A stretch of DNA of 64,000 nt, taken from NCBI GenBank assembly GCA_016203225.1, contig JACQNC010000013.1:1-64000 (forward strand), given 5' to 3'. Position 1 is the stretch's first letter. The number at the start of each line of letters is the position of its first letter. The notes under the pieces were generated by a model, which searched no databases, was not told where the DNA came from, and was given only the letters and a program-made list of their open reading frames with translations. The position numbers and the translations under genes were made by a program. This stretch comes from Candidatus Woesearchaeota archaeon. GTDB lineage: Archaea > Nanobdellota > Nanobdellia > Woesearchaeales > ARS49. Positions 57,037 through 64,000 of this stretch are shown here, piece after piece.

Positions 57037-57672
57037 TTAAATCTCCAATCTGACCGTGATGTCCTTCTCGAGGACGAACTTTGCGCCGTCTGCGGTTACG
57101 GTCAGTATGTCGATGCCGTTCCCGGAAGCGGTGTCGCGCTGGATGGCCGCGTTGATGGCTTTTCCTGCCAATTTGATGCCTTCCTCGATGCTCATGCCCT
57201 TCTTGTAGAGGGTCTCGAGCACGCCGAGCGCGAACACGCAGCCCGAGCCGTCGGAGGTGTATTCCTCGATCTGCATGACGCTGCCGTCGATGCCGATCTC
57301 GAAGCAGTGGTAGCCGCTCTCGTCCATGCCGCCAAGCAGGAATCCGGTGATGCCCGGGATGGCCGAGAACTTGCGGAAGTTCTGGTAGACCATGCCTGCC
57401 AGCAGGTTGGCGGCTTCCTTGACGCTGCTTATGCGTCCGGTCTGGATGTCTTTGAGCTTGAGTTCTGCGGTGAGTAAACGTGAGAGCAGCTGTACGTCAG
57501 AGACCGTGCCTGCGACGGTCACCGCGATGCGCGGCGTGATGGACACGATCTTGCGGTACTTCTTGTTCGCGACGTAGCCTGCCGTGACGCGCTTGTCTGC
57601 AGCGAGGACTATGCCGTCCTTGCAGACAATGGCGACGGTTGTCGTCCCGGTCTTTGCTTGAGTTTCGCTCAT
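57037..57672 (-). CDS. psmB: Proteasome beta subunit
   Basis: 211 residues. Short propeptide MSETQAKTG precedes the catalytic Thr of TTTVAIVCKDGIVLAADKR, with Asp17 and the Lys33 counterpart at KKYRK. Later GSGCVFALG and SGNGIDILTVT (Ser129/Asp166 region) complete the Ntn site. Forms the central rings of the 20S proteasome; the alpha subunit is outside this window. Confidence 0.96.
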   Translation of the reverse strand: MSETQAKTGTTTVAIVCKDGIVLAADKRVTAGYVANKKYRKIVSITPRIAVTVAGTVSDVQLLSRLLTAELKLKDIQTGRISSVKEAANLLAGMVYQNFRKFSAIPGITGFLLGGMDESGYHCFEIGIDGSVMQIEEYTSDGSGCVFALGVLETLYKKGMSIEEGIKLAGKAINAAIQRDTASGNGIDILTVTADGAKFVLEKDITVRLEI

Positions 57673-57785
57673 CAGAAATCCCCGAATGGAGAATGTTACA
57701 CTTCAGGACAGAATAGTTGTATTTAAAGCTTGCGATTGCTGAGCGCAATAATCGTTATATACTCGCTTGATGGCGGGCAGATGCG

Positions 57786-58412
57786 GTGGCAGCTGACGAA
57801 TTGCGCACGTATCGCTTGTTCCCGAAGACAGGCGCGCTCGATGATGCGGTCATCATCGCGACAGGTGAAGCGCTTCTCGTCGCGCACAACTGTCCTGGTT
57901 CGCGTGAAGCGGCCTACCTTGCGGCGGAACGCTCGTGGAGCAGTCTCGCGCAGCTGAGGAGTAGGGAGTTCCCGTTGGAGCTCGAGGAATCCGTCAAGGC
58001 GAAGCGGGATGAGCATCCCGTGTACGCGCCTCCGACGTTGTGGTTGCATCGGGATGCTTTGTACACTCCCACGAACGATGCGGAGAGGCAGCGCCTTGAC
58101 GCCTTGCTGGATGAGCATCAGCTCGTGTGCTTCAGGCTCTTGGCCGGCACGAACGCAGAATGGCCGCTTGCGGCCGTGCACGGAAGCATGCGGTGGACTC
58201 TTGGTCAGCTCGGGCTGGTCGAGTTCGCCGGCGAGCCAGGATTCGTGAACGTGGATGAGCACGCGGCGTCGCTGTACGCGCTTGGCGTCAGGGAGGGCTA
58301 TTGCGCGAAGAAGGGCAAGTTGAAGTCGAGCGCTCCTGTAATCGACCAGTTGATCGATTATCTGCGTATCGTATCAAGACCGTTTAGAACAACAGAAAAG
58401 AAAAGAAAGTAA
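57786..58412 (+). CDS. Hypothetical protein divergent from proteasome beta gene
   Basis: 208 residues from GTG 57786, about 30 bases after GTTATATACT (57755-57764). Contains charged helices, a Leu-rich middle (RQRLDALLDEHQLVCFRLLAG) and a basic tail. No motif recognised. An ATG at 57781 is in another frame. Confidence 0.55.
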   Translation: MAADELRTYRLFPKTGALDDAVIIATGEALLVAHNCPGSREAAYLAAERSWSSLAQLRSREFPLELEESVKAKRDEHPVYAPPTLWLHRDALYTPTNDAERQRLDALLDEHQLVCFRLLAGTNAEWPLAAVHGSMRWTLGQLGLVEFAGEPGFVNVDEHAASLYALGVREGYCAKKGKLKSSAPVIDQLIDYLRIVSRPFRTTEKKRK

Positions 58413-58419
58413 CAGGGCT

Positions 58420-58569
58420 TTACTTTGCCTTGCCCATGATGCGGAATACGGCTGTGCCACAGTGCGGACAGACGCCCTTCATGGCGCGCATGCCGTTCTT
58501 CATGATGACTTCCTTGCCGTTCTTCATCTCAACGCCTTTCTTGCACTTCATGCATCTCGCTTCGACCAT
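58420..58569 (-). CDS. DUF5679 zinc-ribbon protein
   Basis: 49 residues, too short for most gene callers. Reads MVEARCMKCKKGVEMKNGKE then a centre with VCPHCGTAVFRIMG: C-x-x-C pair, then VxxKNG, then a second C-x-x-C. This is the small DUF5679 family, often annotated in archaea. Probably binds zinc; function unknown. The 3' end abuts the convergent 57786 gene. Confidence 0.8.
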   Translation of the reverse strand: MVEARCMKCKKGVEMKNGKEVIMKNGMRAMKGVCPHCGTAVFRIMGKAK

Positions 58570-58695
58570 TTTCAGATCACCCCGAAGGTTTCACACGATT
58601 GCCTATGATTAGGCTAAACGCATCTTCCTTCATAGGTGCTTAAATACTTTTGGGTCGGTGCTCAAGAAATGAATTGATTTCTATATGAAAAATAA

Positions 58696-59304
58696 CTATA
58701 GGTCTACGAACAACTTGTGTTTTTCCTGGCCTTCCAATTCCGCAAGGATGCGTCGCACGATCGCCTTCTCTGGGTCGGGCATGAGCTTGACTCTGTCACG
58801 CATGTCAGCGAAGTTCGCGAACGGCTTCTCCTGGCGTCTCTCTATCACTTCCCACATGTGCTTCTTGCCGAAGCCAGGGATGAGTTCGAGCGAGTGCATG
58901 CGCATCGTCAAAGGCTGCGCCTTGTTGAAGAACTCGACGAACATCGACTCGTTCTTCTTCACCAGGTCCTGGAGCACGAACTCTAATTCTGCTCTCGCGG
59001 TGGGCGTGAGCCTGTCCATGGTGAGCTTGCCGAGGATGTGGTGGATCTTGTCGCGCTTTCCTTCTCCGATGTAGACTTCCTCGTACGGTTGCACGAACAC
59101 GTCCTTCTTCGGCACGAGCTCCAAGAGCAGGAAGTGTTGCTTTCCGACCGCCTGGATTATGGGAGTCTTGATGTGGCTCGGCCTCGTGTCGTGCGGGTAG
59201 CCGTTCTGCAGGAAGTCGAGCACTATGGCTATCTCTTCCTTCGGCACCGTCCTTGTCGGCTGCCGGCGTTCCGCCTGTTGACTAGGTGTTTCGTTCATTT
59301 CCAT
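58696..59304 (-). CDS. DUF655 family protein
   Basis: 202 residues. Archaeal DUF655: S1/OB-like middle with QHFLLLELVPKKDVFVQ and GEGKRDKIHH, then a helix-hairpin-helix-like LIPGFGKKHMWEVIERR. Found next to rpl21e, rpoF and ksgA in archaea, which this operon repeats (L21e-RpoF-DUF655). Probably RNA binding or linked to transcription and translation. Repeat copy 6 separates it from RpoF. Confidence 0.88.
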   Translation of the reverse strand: MEMNETPSQQAERRQPTRTVPKEEIAIVLDFLQNGYPHDTRPSHIKTPIIQAVGKQHFLLLELVPKKDVFVQPYEEVYIGEGKRDKIHHILGKLTMDRLTPTARAELEFVLQDLVKKNESMFVEFFNKAQPLTMRMHSLELIPGFGKKHMWEVIERRQEKPFANFADMRDRVKLMPDPEKAIVRRILAELEGQEKHKLFVDL

Positions 59305-59399
59305 GAGGATTAAGCCACCCTTTTGAAAATGGTAGTGCGCAGTGCTTATTAAAGATTGCGCCTGACAATTGGAAGCGTTCGCAACATGGCGAGTCTGCG

Positions 59400-59488
59400 C
59401 GCGATCTCCCCAGGCAGGTTGGTAGTCGCTTCATTGCGATTGCTTCGATGCTAATAAAGCGACGTCAATCGTGCCGGGGGGAGAAATG
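59400..59488. repeat. Dispersed palindromic element, copy 6
   Basis: TCTCCCC-A-GGCA (59405-59415) pairs with TGCC-GG-GGGGAGA (59472-59484). Inside, GTCGCTT pairs with AAGCGAC. The clearest palindrome of the family. Lies between RpoF and DUF655 genes, on the 3' side of RpoF. Confidence 0.7.
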
Positions 59489-59515
59489 AATGTGACGAGA
59501 TCAACGACGAAAATC

Positions 59516-59860
59516 TTACTTCTTCGCGTATTCAGAGATGGCTGCGGCGATTTTATCCAGATTCTCGTTCGTGACGGTGACGGCGTAGCCTTGCAGGACG
59601 GTCTTGACGTCCTTCGCAGTCGTCGGAAGCACGTCGGCGAGCTTGACGATGTGCTGTTCCTTCAGTCGCGGGACGTTCAATTCAGTGATCGCCTTCATCA
59701 GCGCCTTCGCGTCCTTCAAGCTCAGCTTGGAGAATTGTTCGAGGTATTCGAAAGCCCTGCCCGCGCGGTAGTTGAGCTCGCCTTCCTTGTCCTTGATCGC
59801 TGTCAGTTGTTCCCTGACTTCTGCGATGCAGATCGGCGTCTCTGTGAGTTTCTGTTTCAT
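59516..59860 (-). CDS. rpoF: DNA-directed RNA polymerase subunit F (Rpb4)
   Basis: 114 residues. Small helical Rpb4-like protein: TPICIAEVREQLTAI, YLEQFSKLSLKDAKALM, and the HRDC-like ADVLPTTAKDVKTVLQG. Forms the stalk with subunit E. The start overlaps the L21e stop by 4 bases; this pairing is usual in archaea. Confidence 0.92.
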   Translation of the reverse strand: MKQKLTETPICIAEVREQLTAIKDKEGELNYRAGRAFEYLEQFSKLSLKDAKALMKAITELNVPRLKEQHIVKLADVLPTTAKDVKTVLQGYAVTVTNENLDKIAAAISEYAKK

Positions 59861-60150
59861 GGGAGCCTCTTCAGGTGGACCGGGTGGACGTAGAGCTTGC
59901 GGAGGTTCTTGCTCACGCGCACGACTACCTCGTAGCAGTCGCCCTGTTTCTTGCCGATTAGTCCCATCGCGCCATGGTAGCGGTGGAAGTACCTTCCCTC
60001 TGCCACGCTGGGTTCGAACTGCAGGCAGACCTTGTCTCCAGTCTTGAACTGCTGGAAGTACTGCGCGATGCTGATCTTGCCCTTGGTGCGGGGTTCTTTG
60101 GCGAATCTGCGCCGCGTGCGGTGACGAGCGCCCCCGATGCGTTTGCCCAT
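59857..60150 (-). CDS. rpl21e: Ribosomal protein L21e
   Basis: 97 residues. KRIGGARHRTRRRFAKEPRT basic start, YFQQFKTGDKVCLQFEPSV and GRYFHRYHGAMGLIGKKQGD fit L21e. Structural protein of the large subunit. CTTTAAATA box upstream gives a leaderless mRNA. First gene of the L21e-RpoF-(repeat)-DUF655 series. Confidence 0.94.
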   Translation of the reverse strand: MGKRIGGARHRTRRRFAKEPRTKGKISIAQYFQQFKTGDKVCLQFEPSVAEGRYFHRYHGAMGLIGKKQGDCYEVVVRVSKNLRKLYVHPVHLKRLP

Positions 60151-60302
60151 AGTCGACGCTGCACCGGGGGAGTATTTAAAGCTTATTGTTCAGGGGTGTT
60201 CCCATTATCGAATGATACTCGGAAGCACAAAGCTTAAATAGAAACTTGGACCAGAAGTGGTCATCCGCGATAATAGATACTGGTGAAGAGGAGGATGTTG
60301 GC

Positions 60303-60716
60303 ATGGGCAAGGGATTCTTTTCGCAACTGAAGGACAAACTGGCAGGTCCGTCCTATGACGAGATCGAGAACGCCGAACAGAATTACGTCGAGATCGACAC
60401 GGCGCGCGAGGAAGGCAAGAGCAAGATCACCGTGCGACCGTTCCTGCTCGAGGACTTCGAGGACGTCAAGCCCATCCTGGATTCTCTCAGGGAAGGATAC
60501 ACGATCGCGCTCGTCAACATCCGTCCGTTGAAGGACAAGGACATCGTGGAGCTGAAGCGCGCCATCAACAAGCTCAAGAAGACCACAGATGCCATCGAGG
60601 GCGAGATCGCGGGTTTCGGTGAGGACTACATCGTCGTGTGTCCCTCGTTCGCGTCGATCTACCGCTCGAAGCAGGTCTCTGAAGTCAAGGGCGAAGAAGG
60701 CAAGGCAGAAGAGTGA
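60303..60716 (+). CDS. sepF: SepF-like cell division protein
   Basis: 137 residues from ATG 60303, with GAGGAGGAT ribosome-binding site 7 bases before it. N-terminal amphipathic start MGKGFFSQLKDKLAG is the membrane-targeting end; ITVRPFLLEDFEDV and IVNIRPLKDKDIVELKRAI follow the SepF/DUF552 core. Links FtsZ to the membrane in archaea lacking FtsA. A CTTAAATA box near 60232 gives a leader of about 40 bases. Works with the FtsZ at 32.4 kb. Confidence 0.9.
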   Translation: MGKGFFSQLKDKLAGPSYDEIENAEQNYVEIDTAREEGKSKITVRPFLLEDFEDVKPILDSLREGYTIALVNIRPLKDKDIVELKRAINKLKKTTDAIEGEIAGFGEDYIVVCPSFASIYRSKQVSEVKGEEGKAEE

Positions 60717-61076
60717 TCATTTTTTGAAATAGTTTCTTGACTCTTTCTGGATACGTCGCAGCAGGTCGAGGTTTTTCTTGGGCCACCGCTTGCGGTATTG
60801 GTCGTTCTTCGTCACGATCGAGAAATTGCAGCCCTCGAACGTGCGCCGCGGTTCTTTTCGCGTGTAGCAGTTGAAGGATATGTGCGCTTCGTCGTTCCTG
60901 ATGGTGCCGTCGATGTGCCCGCCGTGCGTTTCTGTATCGTGATGCCGCACCCTGTCGCTGATGTCCGCTTCATAGAAGCAGGGCACGGCGTCATGCAGGT
61001 ATGCGAGCCAGCCTTTGACGTGATGCGGCGTGTACGGTTGCGGAAAGACGACATTACGGGGGACTTTCTCGGGCAC
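60717..61076 (-). CDS. Hypothetical protein
   Basis: 119 residues from GTG 61076, about 25 bases after CTTTTAACT, so leaderless. His- and aromatic-rich (LHDAVPCFYEADISDRVRHH), basic C-terminus. Unknown function. It ends one base from the SepF stop in convergent orientation. Confidence 0.5.
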   Translation of the reverse strand: MPEKVPRNVVFPQPYTPHHVKGWLAYLHDAVPCFYEADISDRVRHHDTETHGGHIDGTIRNDEAHISFNCYTRKEPRRTFEGCNFSIVTKNDQYRKRWPKKNLDLLRRIQKESRNYFKK

Positions 61077-61265
61077 GGTCGATTCGTAGCATTCTGAAGT
61101 TAAAAGTCTACCGGAAAGTTTCAGATATTTGCCTGAATTCGGTTTGCAAACATTAAAATATTCTGGCCGCTATTTGACGCTCGTGATCCATCGACCTCCA
61201 CAGGAATGCTGTTGTGAAACAATCGTTGCTTGACACGTGGCGATTGCCCGGCATTCGGAGGATTC

Positions 61266-61586
61266 ATGGTCACGAAAAAAGACAGGCGGCACAGCGGTTA
61301 CGTTACGCCTGACGCAATGATTTCTAAAAAGGAGTTGGAAAGGAACCATCTTGTGGTTGAACCCTTCTATGATGATTGGTCCGATTATCGCGATGGCGCG
61401 CGGGACTGGTCCAGGGATTTCAAGAAGATCAAGAAATTCAACTATGCCGTCAAACGTTCTCTTTATGGTCACCTTGCTGAGAAACGGATGCGGATGAACA
61501 AGAAACAGTCGAGATTGCTCAGAATCAGAAAGGCACGCAAAGATTTAAAAGATGCTGCCCGAGCAAATGCGCAAACGCCCCCGTAG
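61266..61586 (+). CDS. Hypothetical basic protein overlapping tRNA-Thr
   Basis: 106 residues from ATG 61266, behind a GGAGGATTC ribosome-binding site. Charged helical sequence ending in a strongly basic tail (KRMRMNKKQSRLLRIRKARK). Its stop TAG (61584-61586) lies inside the D-arm start of tRNA-Thr, a 10-base overlap. Nucleic-acid binding is plausible. Confidence 0.6.
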   Translation: MVTKKDRRHSGYVTPDAMISKKELERNHLVVEPFYDDWSDYRDGARDWSRDFKKIKKFNYAVKRSLYGHLAEKRMRMNKKQSRLLRIRKARKDLKDAARANAQTPP

Positions 61587-61667
61587 CTTAGCAGTATAGC
61601 GCGTCCTTGGTAACCGCTTTGCGGAACAAAAAGGACGAGGCCGCGAGTGCAATTCTCGCCGGGGGCT
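61577..61667 (+). tRNA. tRNA-Thr (GGT) with 19-nt intron and A18/G55
   Basis: Acceptor GCCCCCG pairs with CGGGGGC; discriminator T as usual for archaeal tRNA-Thr. Anticodon stem CGTCC/GGACG. Anticodon GGT at 61609-61611; intron 61613-61631. The T loop reads TGCAATT, so position 55 is G instead of U. The D loop AGCAGTA has A at position 18 where tRNA-His has G (AGTGGTA). The usual G18-U55 tertiary pair is thus replaced by A18-G55. Confidence 0.88.
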
Positions 61668-61682
61668 TATCCGGAGGGAACC

Positions 61683-61826
61683 ATGCCAACCGACCACAAC
61701 AGGATGAACAAAGTGCGGCACGTCATCAAAGAGCAGATCGCGATTCTTGAAGTCAAGTGCAAAGACGGCAACGCGAGCAAGGATGAACAGAAGGAATTGG
61801 CGAAGCTCAAGAGAAAGCTGGGTTAG
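61683..61826 (+). CDS. Small helical protein after tRNA-Thr
   Basis: 47 residues: MPTDHNRMNKVRHVIKEQIA continuing with a charged helix and ending LAKLKRKLG. GGAGGGAA ribosome-binding site before the ATG. Overlaps the convergent helicase gene by 4 bases. Too short for usual callers; function unknown. Confidence 0.55.
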   Translation: MPTDHNRMNKVRHVIKEQIAILEVKCKDGNASKDEQKELAKLKRKLG

Positions 61827-63013
61827 TGTCTTTTCCAGAACTTTCGGTGCTTGCCGCCTTGCGGGTGATGGGACGGTTTGCCGTGCACGAATTGCGAAGG
61901 CGGCAAAACGATCCGTTCGAACTTCGGCAACGGAGAGAACAGGACTTCCCGCTTCACTGTGCGTAGTATGTTCTTGAAGTCGTGCGCTTCCTGCGGCGAC
62001 ACGAACGTCACGGCGTCGCCTTTCGCGCCGGCTCGGGCTGTCCTTCCGATGCGGTGCACGTAATCGTCCGGCGTGCCAGGGATGTCGTAATTGTAGACGT
62101 GGGATATGTTCTCGATGTGCAGGCCTCGCGACGCGACGTCCGTGGCCACCAACACTCCGAGCTTGCTCTGATGCAATGATTCTATGACGCGTGTGCGCTT
62201 GTTCTGCGCCAGGCCGCCGTGGATGGCTGTCGCGTCGATGTGCTGCGCTCTCAGGCGTTTCGCGACCTTGTCGCACCCGTGGCGCGTCCTGCAGAACACG
62301 ATCGCGACTCCGGGCGTCTCGTGCTTCAGGAGATGCGCCAAAAGCGAAAGCTTGTCGCTCATCTCCACAGGGTATGCTCGCTCTGTGAGCAGGCTTGTAT
62401 CTACGCGTAGCTCTGTCTGGATCGTGACTGGCGCGTGCATGTGTTTGTGGACGAGTGACTGCAATCTTGGAGAAAGCGTCGCCGAGAACAGCAAGGTCTG
62501 TCGCTGCTTCGGGATCTGCCTGATTATCCTCTCGACATCATCGATGAAGCCCATGTCCAGCATGCGATCAGCCTCATCCAGGACTAGATACGTGACTGTC
62601 GATAGCCGCAAGCCGCGTTCCATGAGGTCGAGCAAACGCCCCGGCGTCGCGACGATGACCTCTGCGAAGCGTGCGGCCTGGATCTGGGGGCCGATGCCGA
62701 CGCCACCGAATACTGGCGTGATGCGCAGGCGCGTGTGTTTCGCGAAGCCGCGCAGCGCGTCGCTCACCTGGATGCACAATTCGCGCGTGGGAGTAAGGAT
62801 CAATCCCTGCAGTCTGCCCGGCACGATCTTGGCGAGCATCGGCAGGCCGAACGCTGCAGTCTTGCCGGAGCCGGTCTGTGATTGTCCTATGATGTCCTTG
62901 CCCGCGAGGATCAAGGGGATCGCCTGAGCCTGGATACGCGTCGGCGCGGTGTAGCCGAGTTCGTGGACCGCTTTCAGGAGGGGTGCGGGCAGATGCAGCG
63001 CGGAAAAAGGCAT
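61823..63013 (-). CDS. DEAD-box RNA helicase
   Basis: 396 residues. Q motif (FSALHLPAPLLKAVHELG), GQSQTGSGKT (motif I), PTRELCIQV, VLDEADRML (DEAD), LFSATL (SAT), then HGGLAQNKR, VATDVASRGLHI and HRIGRTARAG (motif VI). RhlE-like core helicase with a short basic His-rich tail (GKPSHHPQGGKHRKF). Remodels RNA in ribosome assembly or decay. Confidence 0.95.
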   Translation of the reverse strand: MPFSALHLPAPLLKAVHELGYTAPTRIQAQAIPLILAGKDIIGQSQTGSGKTAAFGLPMLAKIVPGRLQGLILTPTRELCIQVSDALRGFAKHTRLRITPVFGGVGIGPQIQAARFAEVIVATPGRLLDLMERGLRLSTVTYLVLDEADRMLDMGFIDDVERIIRQIPKQRQTLLFSATLSPRLQSLVHKHMHAPVTIQTELRVDTSLLTERAYPVEMSDKLSLLAHLLKHETPGVAIVFCRTRHGCDKVAKRLRAQHIDATAIHGGLAQNKRTRVIESLHQSKLGVLVATDVASRGLHIENISHVYNYDIPGTPDDYVHRIGRTARAGAKGDAVTFVSPQEAHDFKNILRTVKREVLFSPLPKFERIVLPPSQFVHGKPSHHPQGGKHRKFWKRH

Positions 63014-63118
63014 GTCTTCACTTCACTACTCGATATGTCTCAGAATAGTGATTATTACGCTCGAATGATGGATTATAAATCTTTGTATCTGCAGCGGCGT
63101 TCTTCAAGAAGCATCGGG

Positions 63119-64000
63119 TTAAACAGGCACTTTCGTGCGCTTGATTTCCTGCAACCGCAGAAGTTTCCTCTCGACTGGCTTGCCGCGGAAGAGCGATTGG
63201 TATTGTTCGCGGATCCGCGTGAACGCGGGATGGTCGGGAGAGAAGTGCCGTCTGCGTTTGGTCACTGGATCGTAGACTTCCGAGATCGGTTCTGTCTCGA
63301 CGGCTGTTCCGGTGAAGAATGCGGCTTCCCAGTGTGAATCGAATATCATGTCTAGCTGTACGCGTCCCTCGGTGATGTTGTACCCTAGCGCGCTCGCGAT
63401 ATGCATTACGACGTTCCTTTTCGTTCCGGGCAGTATGTCCTGGTCGGTTCCTGGCGTCAGTAGCGCGTAACCTCCGCGCTTCTTTGAGAGCAGGAACAGG
63501 TTCTCGCCGCCTCCCTCTAGGACGTTGCGCTCGGTGCGCGTATCCGTCAGAAGTGTCTCATCGAATCCGTGCGAGCGGGCGATATCGGTCTCCAGTCCGT
63601 TTCGGCAGTAGTTGCCGCACGCCTTTGTCCTGCGCAGTTCGTCCTGGACGCCTGTCGTCGCGACGAGCACTCGTGGATTGTCGAGATATTTGGCGCCCAT
63701 ATCTGCCAGCGTCACGATGAACTCGATGTTGTTGTGCATCGCCGAGACGCCGAGCGCAGGGCGCGGGCGTTCATCAAGATCGGTCTTGTTGCCGCGGAAC
63801 ACCAACGGACGGATGTAACAGCCATCCTGGGGGTTGACGTGACCTTCGCGCACGTTCTCGCGGACGACGTTGAGGATGATCTTGCGGAGATGCGCTGGCG
63901 TGAGCCGTTTGTCTGCGTAGATGCCTTCGTGATGTTTCTGTTCGCGGAAGAATCGTAGCGTGCGCATGCCTCGATGCATGCGTGCGACGTGGTCGTCAAG
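63119..64000 (-). CDS. ilvE: Branched-chain amino acid aminotransferase (5' end cut by window)
   Basis: At least 293 residues; the frame stays open past the ATG at 63979 to the right edge (LDDHVARMHRGM fits the family's HxxRL helix), so the gene starts outside the window. Class IV PLP aminotransferase: TKACGNYCRNGL region with the PLP lysine, EGGGENLFLL, and GTKRNVV (phosphate loop). Last step of Val/Leu/Ile synthesis. Confidence 0.9.
   Translation of the reverse strand, partial: LDDHVARMHRGMRTLRFFREQKHHEGIYADKRLTPAHLRKIILNVVRENVREGHVNPQDGCYIRPLVFRGNKTDLDERPRPALGVSAMHNNIEFIVTLADMGAKYLDNPRVLVATTGVQDELRRTKACGNYCRNGLETDIARSHGFDETLLTDTRTERNVLEGGGENLFLLSKKRGGYALLTPGTDQDILPGTKRNVVMHIASALGYNITEGRVQLDMIFDSHWEAAFFTGTAVETEPISEVYDPVTKRRRHFSPDHPAFTRIREQYQSLFRGKPVERKLLRLQEIKRTKVPV

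Overview
The window reads as chromosomal DNA of an archaeon. The evidence is archaeal: ribosomal proteins S3Ae and L21e, RNA polymerase subunit Rpb4/RpoF, the proteasome beta subunit, the beta-CASP factor aCPSF1, Bud32, a DUF655 protein, type II methionine aminopeptidase, SepF plus FtsZ, tRNA genes with introns at position 37/38, and many TTTATAAA-type TATA boxes about 25 bases before start codons (leaderless mRNAs). GC content is moderate to high over most of it. DNA gyrase B, split MgtE halves, DUF5679, DUF3096 and a double zinc-ribbon protein suggest a DPANN-type lineage (Woesearchaeota-like); that placement is inference. No rRNA, CRISPR array or transposase was seen.

Layout. 0-0.6 kb: protein with two Fis-type HTH motifs. 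0.7-5.1 kb: two exported surface proteins (one with a PGF-pre-PGF-like region, one a lipoprotein with four repeats). 5.1-11.7 kb: MetRS, a phosphoribosyltransferase-fold protein, a zinc-ribbon protein, and a compact run with a methyltransferase and a flavin-reductase-like protein. 11.7-14.4 kb: two overlapping unknown genes with a shared C-terminal module. 14.5-15.4 kb: a tiny acidic His-rich protein coupled to a UPF0016/Gdt1 transporter, then intron-containing tRNA-Lys. 15.6-21.6 kb: gyrB, and a two-gene operon with an 1108-residue PD-(D/E)XK-like plus TPR protein. 21.7-28.4 kb: S3Ae, Bud32, a fold-type II PLP enzyme, tRNA-Pro, rhodanese, HxlR regulator, small membrane proteins, tRNA-His, HisRS. 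28.4-32.4 kb: accessory genes (PD-(D/E)XK-like protein, DUF3096, wHTH, P-loop ATPase, DUF2283/toxin-like pair).

32.4-44.6 kb: ftsZ with a long structured leader, a TPR/glycosyltransferase-like protein, Map, an AT-rich HAD phosphatase, signal peptidase, endonuclease V, glycosyltransferase, membrane proteins and two overlapping MgtE halves. 44.7-50.8 kb: AT-rich accessory island with a Hanks-type kinase/TPR protein, unknown genes, a decayed gene and a nucleotidyltransferase with a 52-residue partner. 51.6-64 kb: GH57-like enzyme, PmtA-like methyltransferase, DoxX/VKOR pair, aCPSF1, proteasome beta, DUF655-RpoF-L21e, SepF, intron-containing tRNA-Thr, DEAD-box helicase, and branched-chain aminotransferase cut by the window end.

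The most unusual signal is a family of at least six intergenic, imperfectly palindromic elements of about 80-140 bp (near 11.0, 43.2, 53.4, 54.9, 57.0 and 59.4 kb), always 3' of at least one gene. Other points: a tRNA-Thr with A18/G55 in place of the usual G18/U55 pair, a membrane-protein gene whose only well-placed start is ATC behind a perfect Shine-Dalgarno, and a base-composition slide inside the kinase gene.
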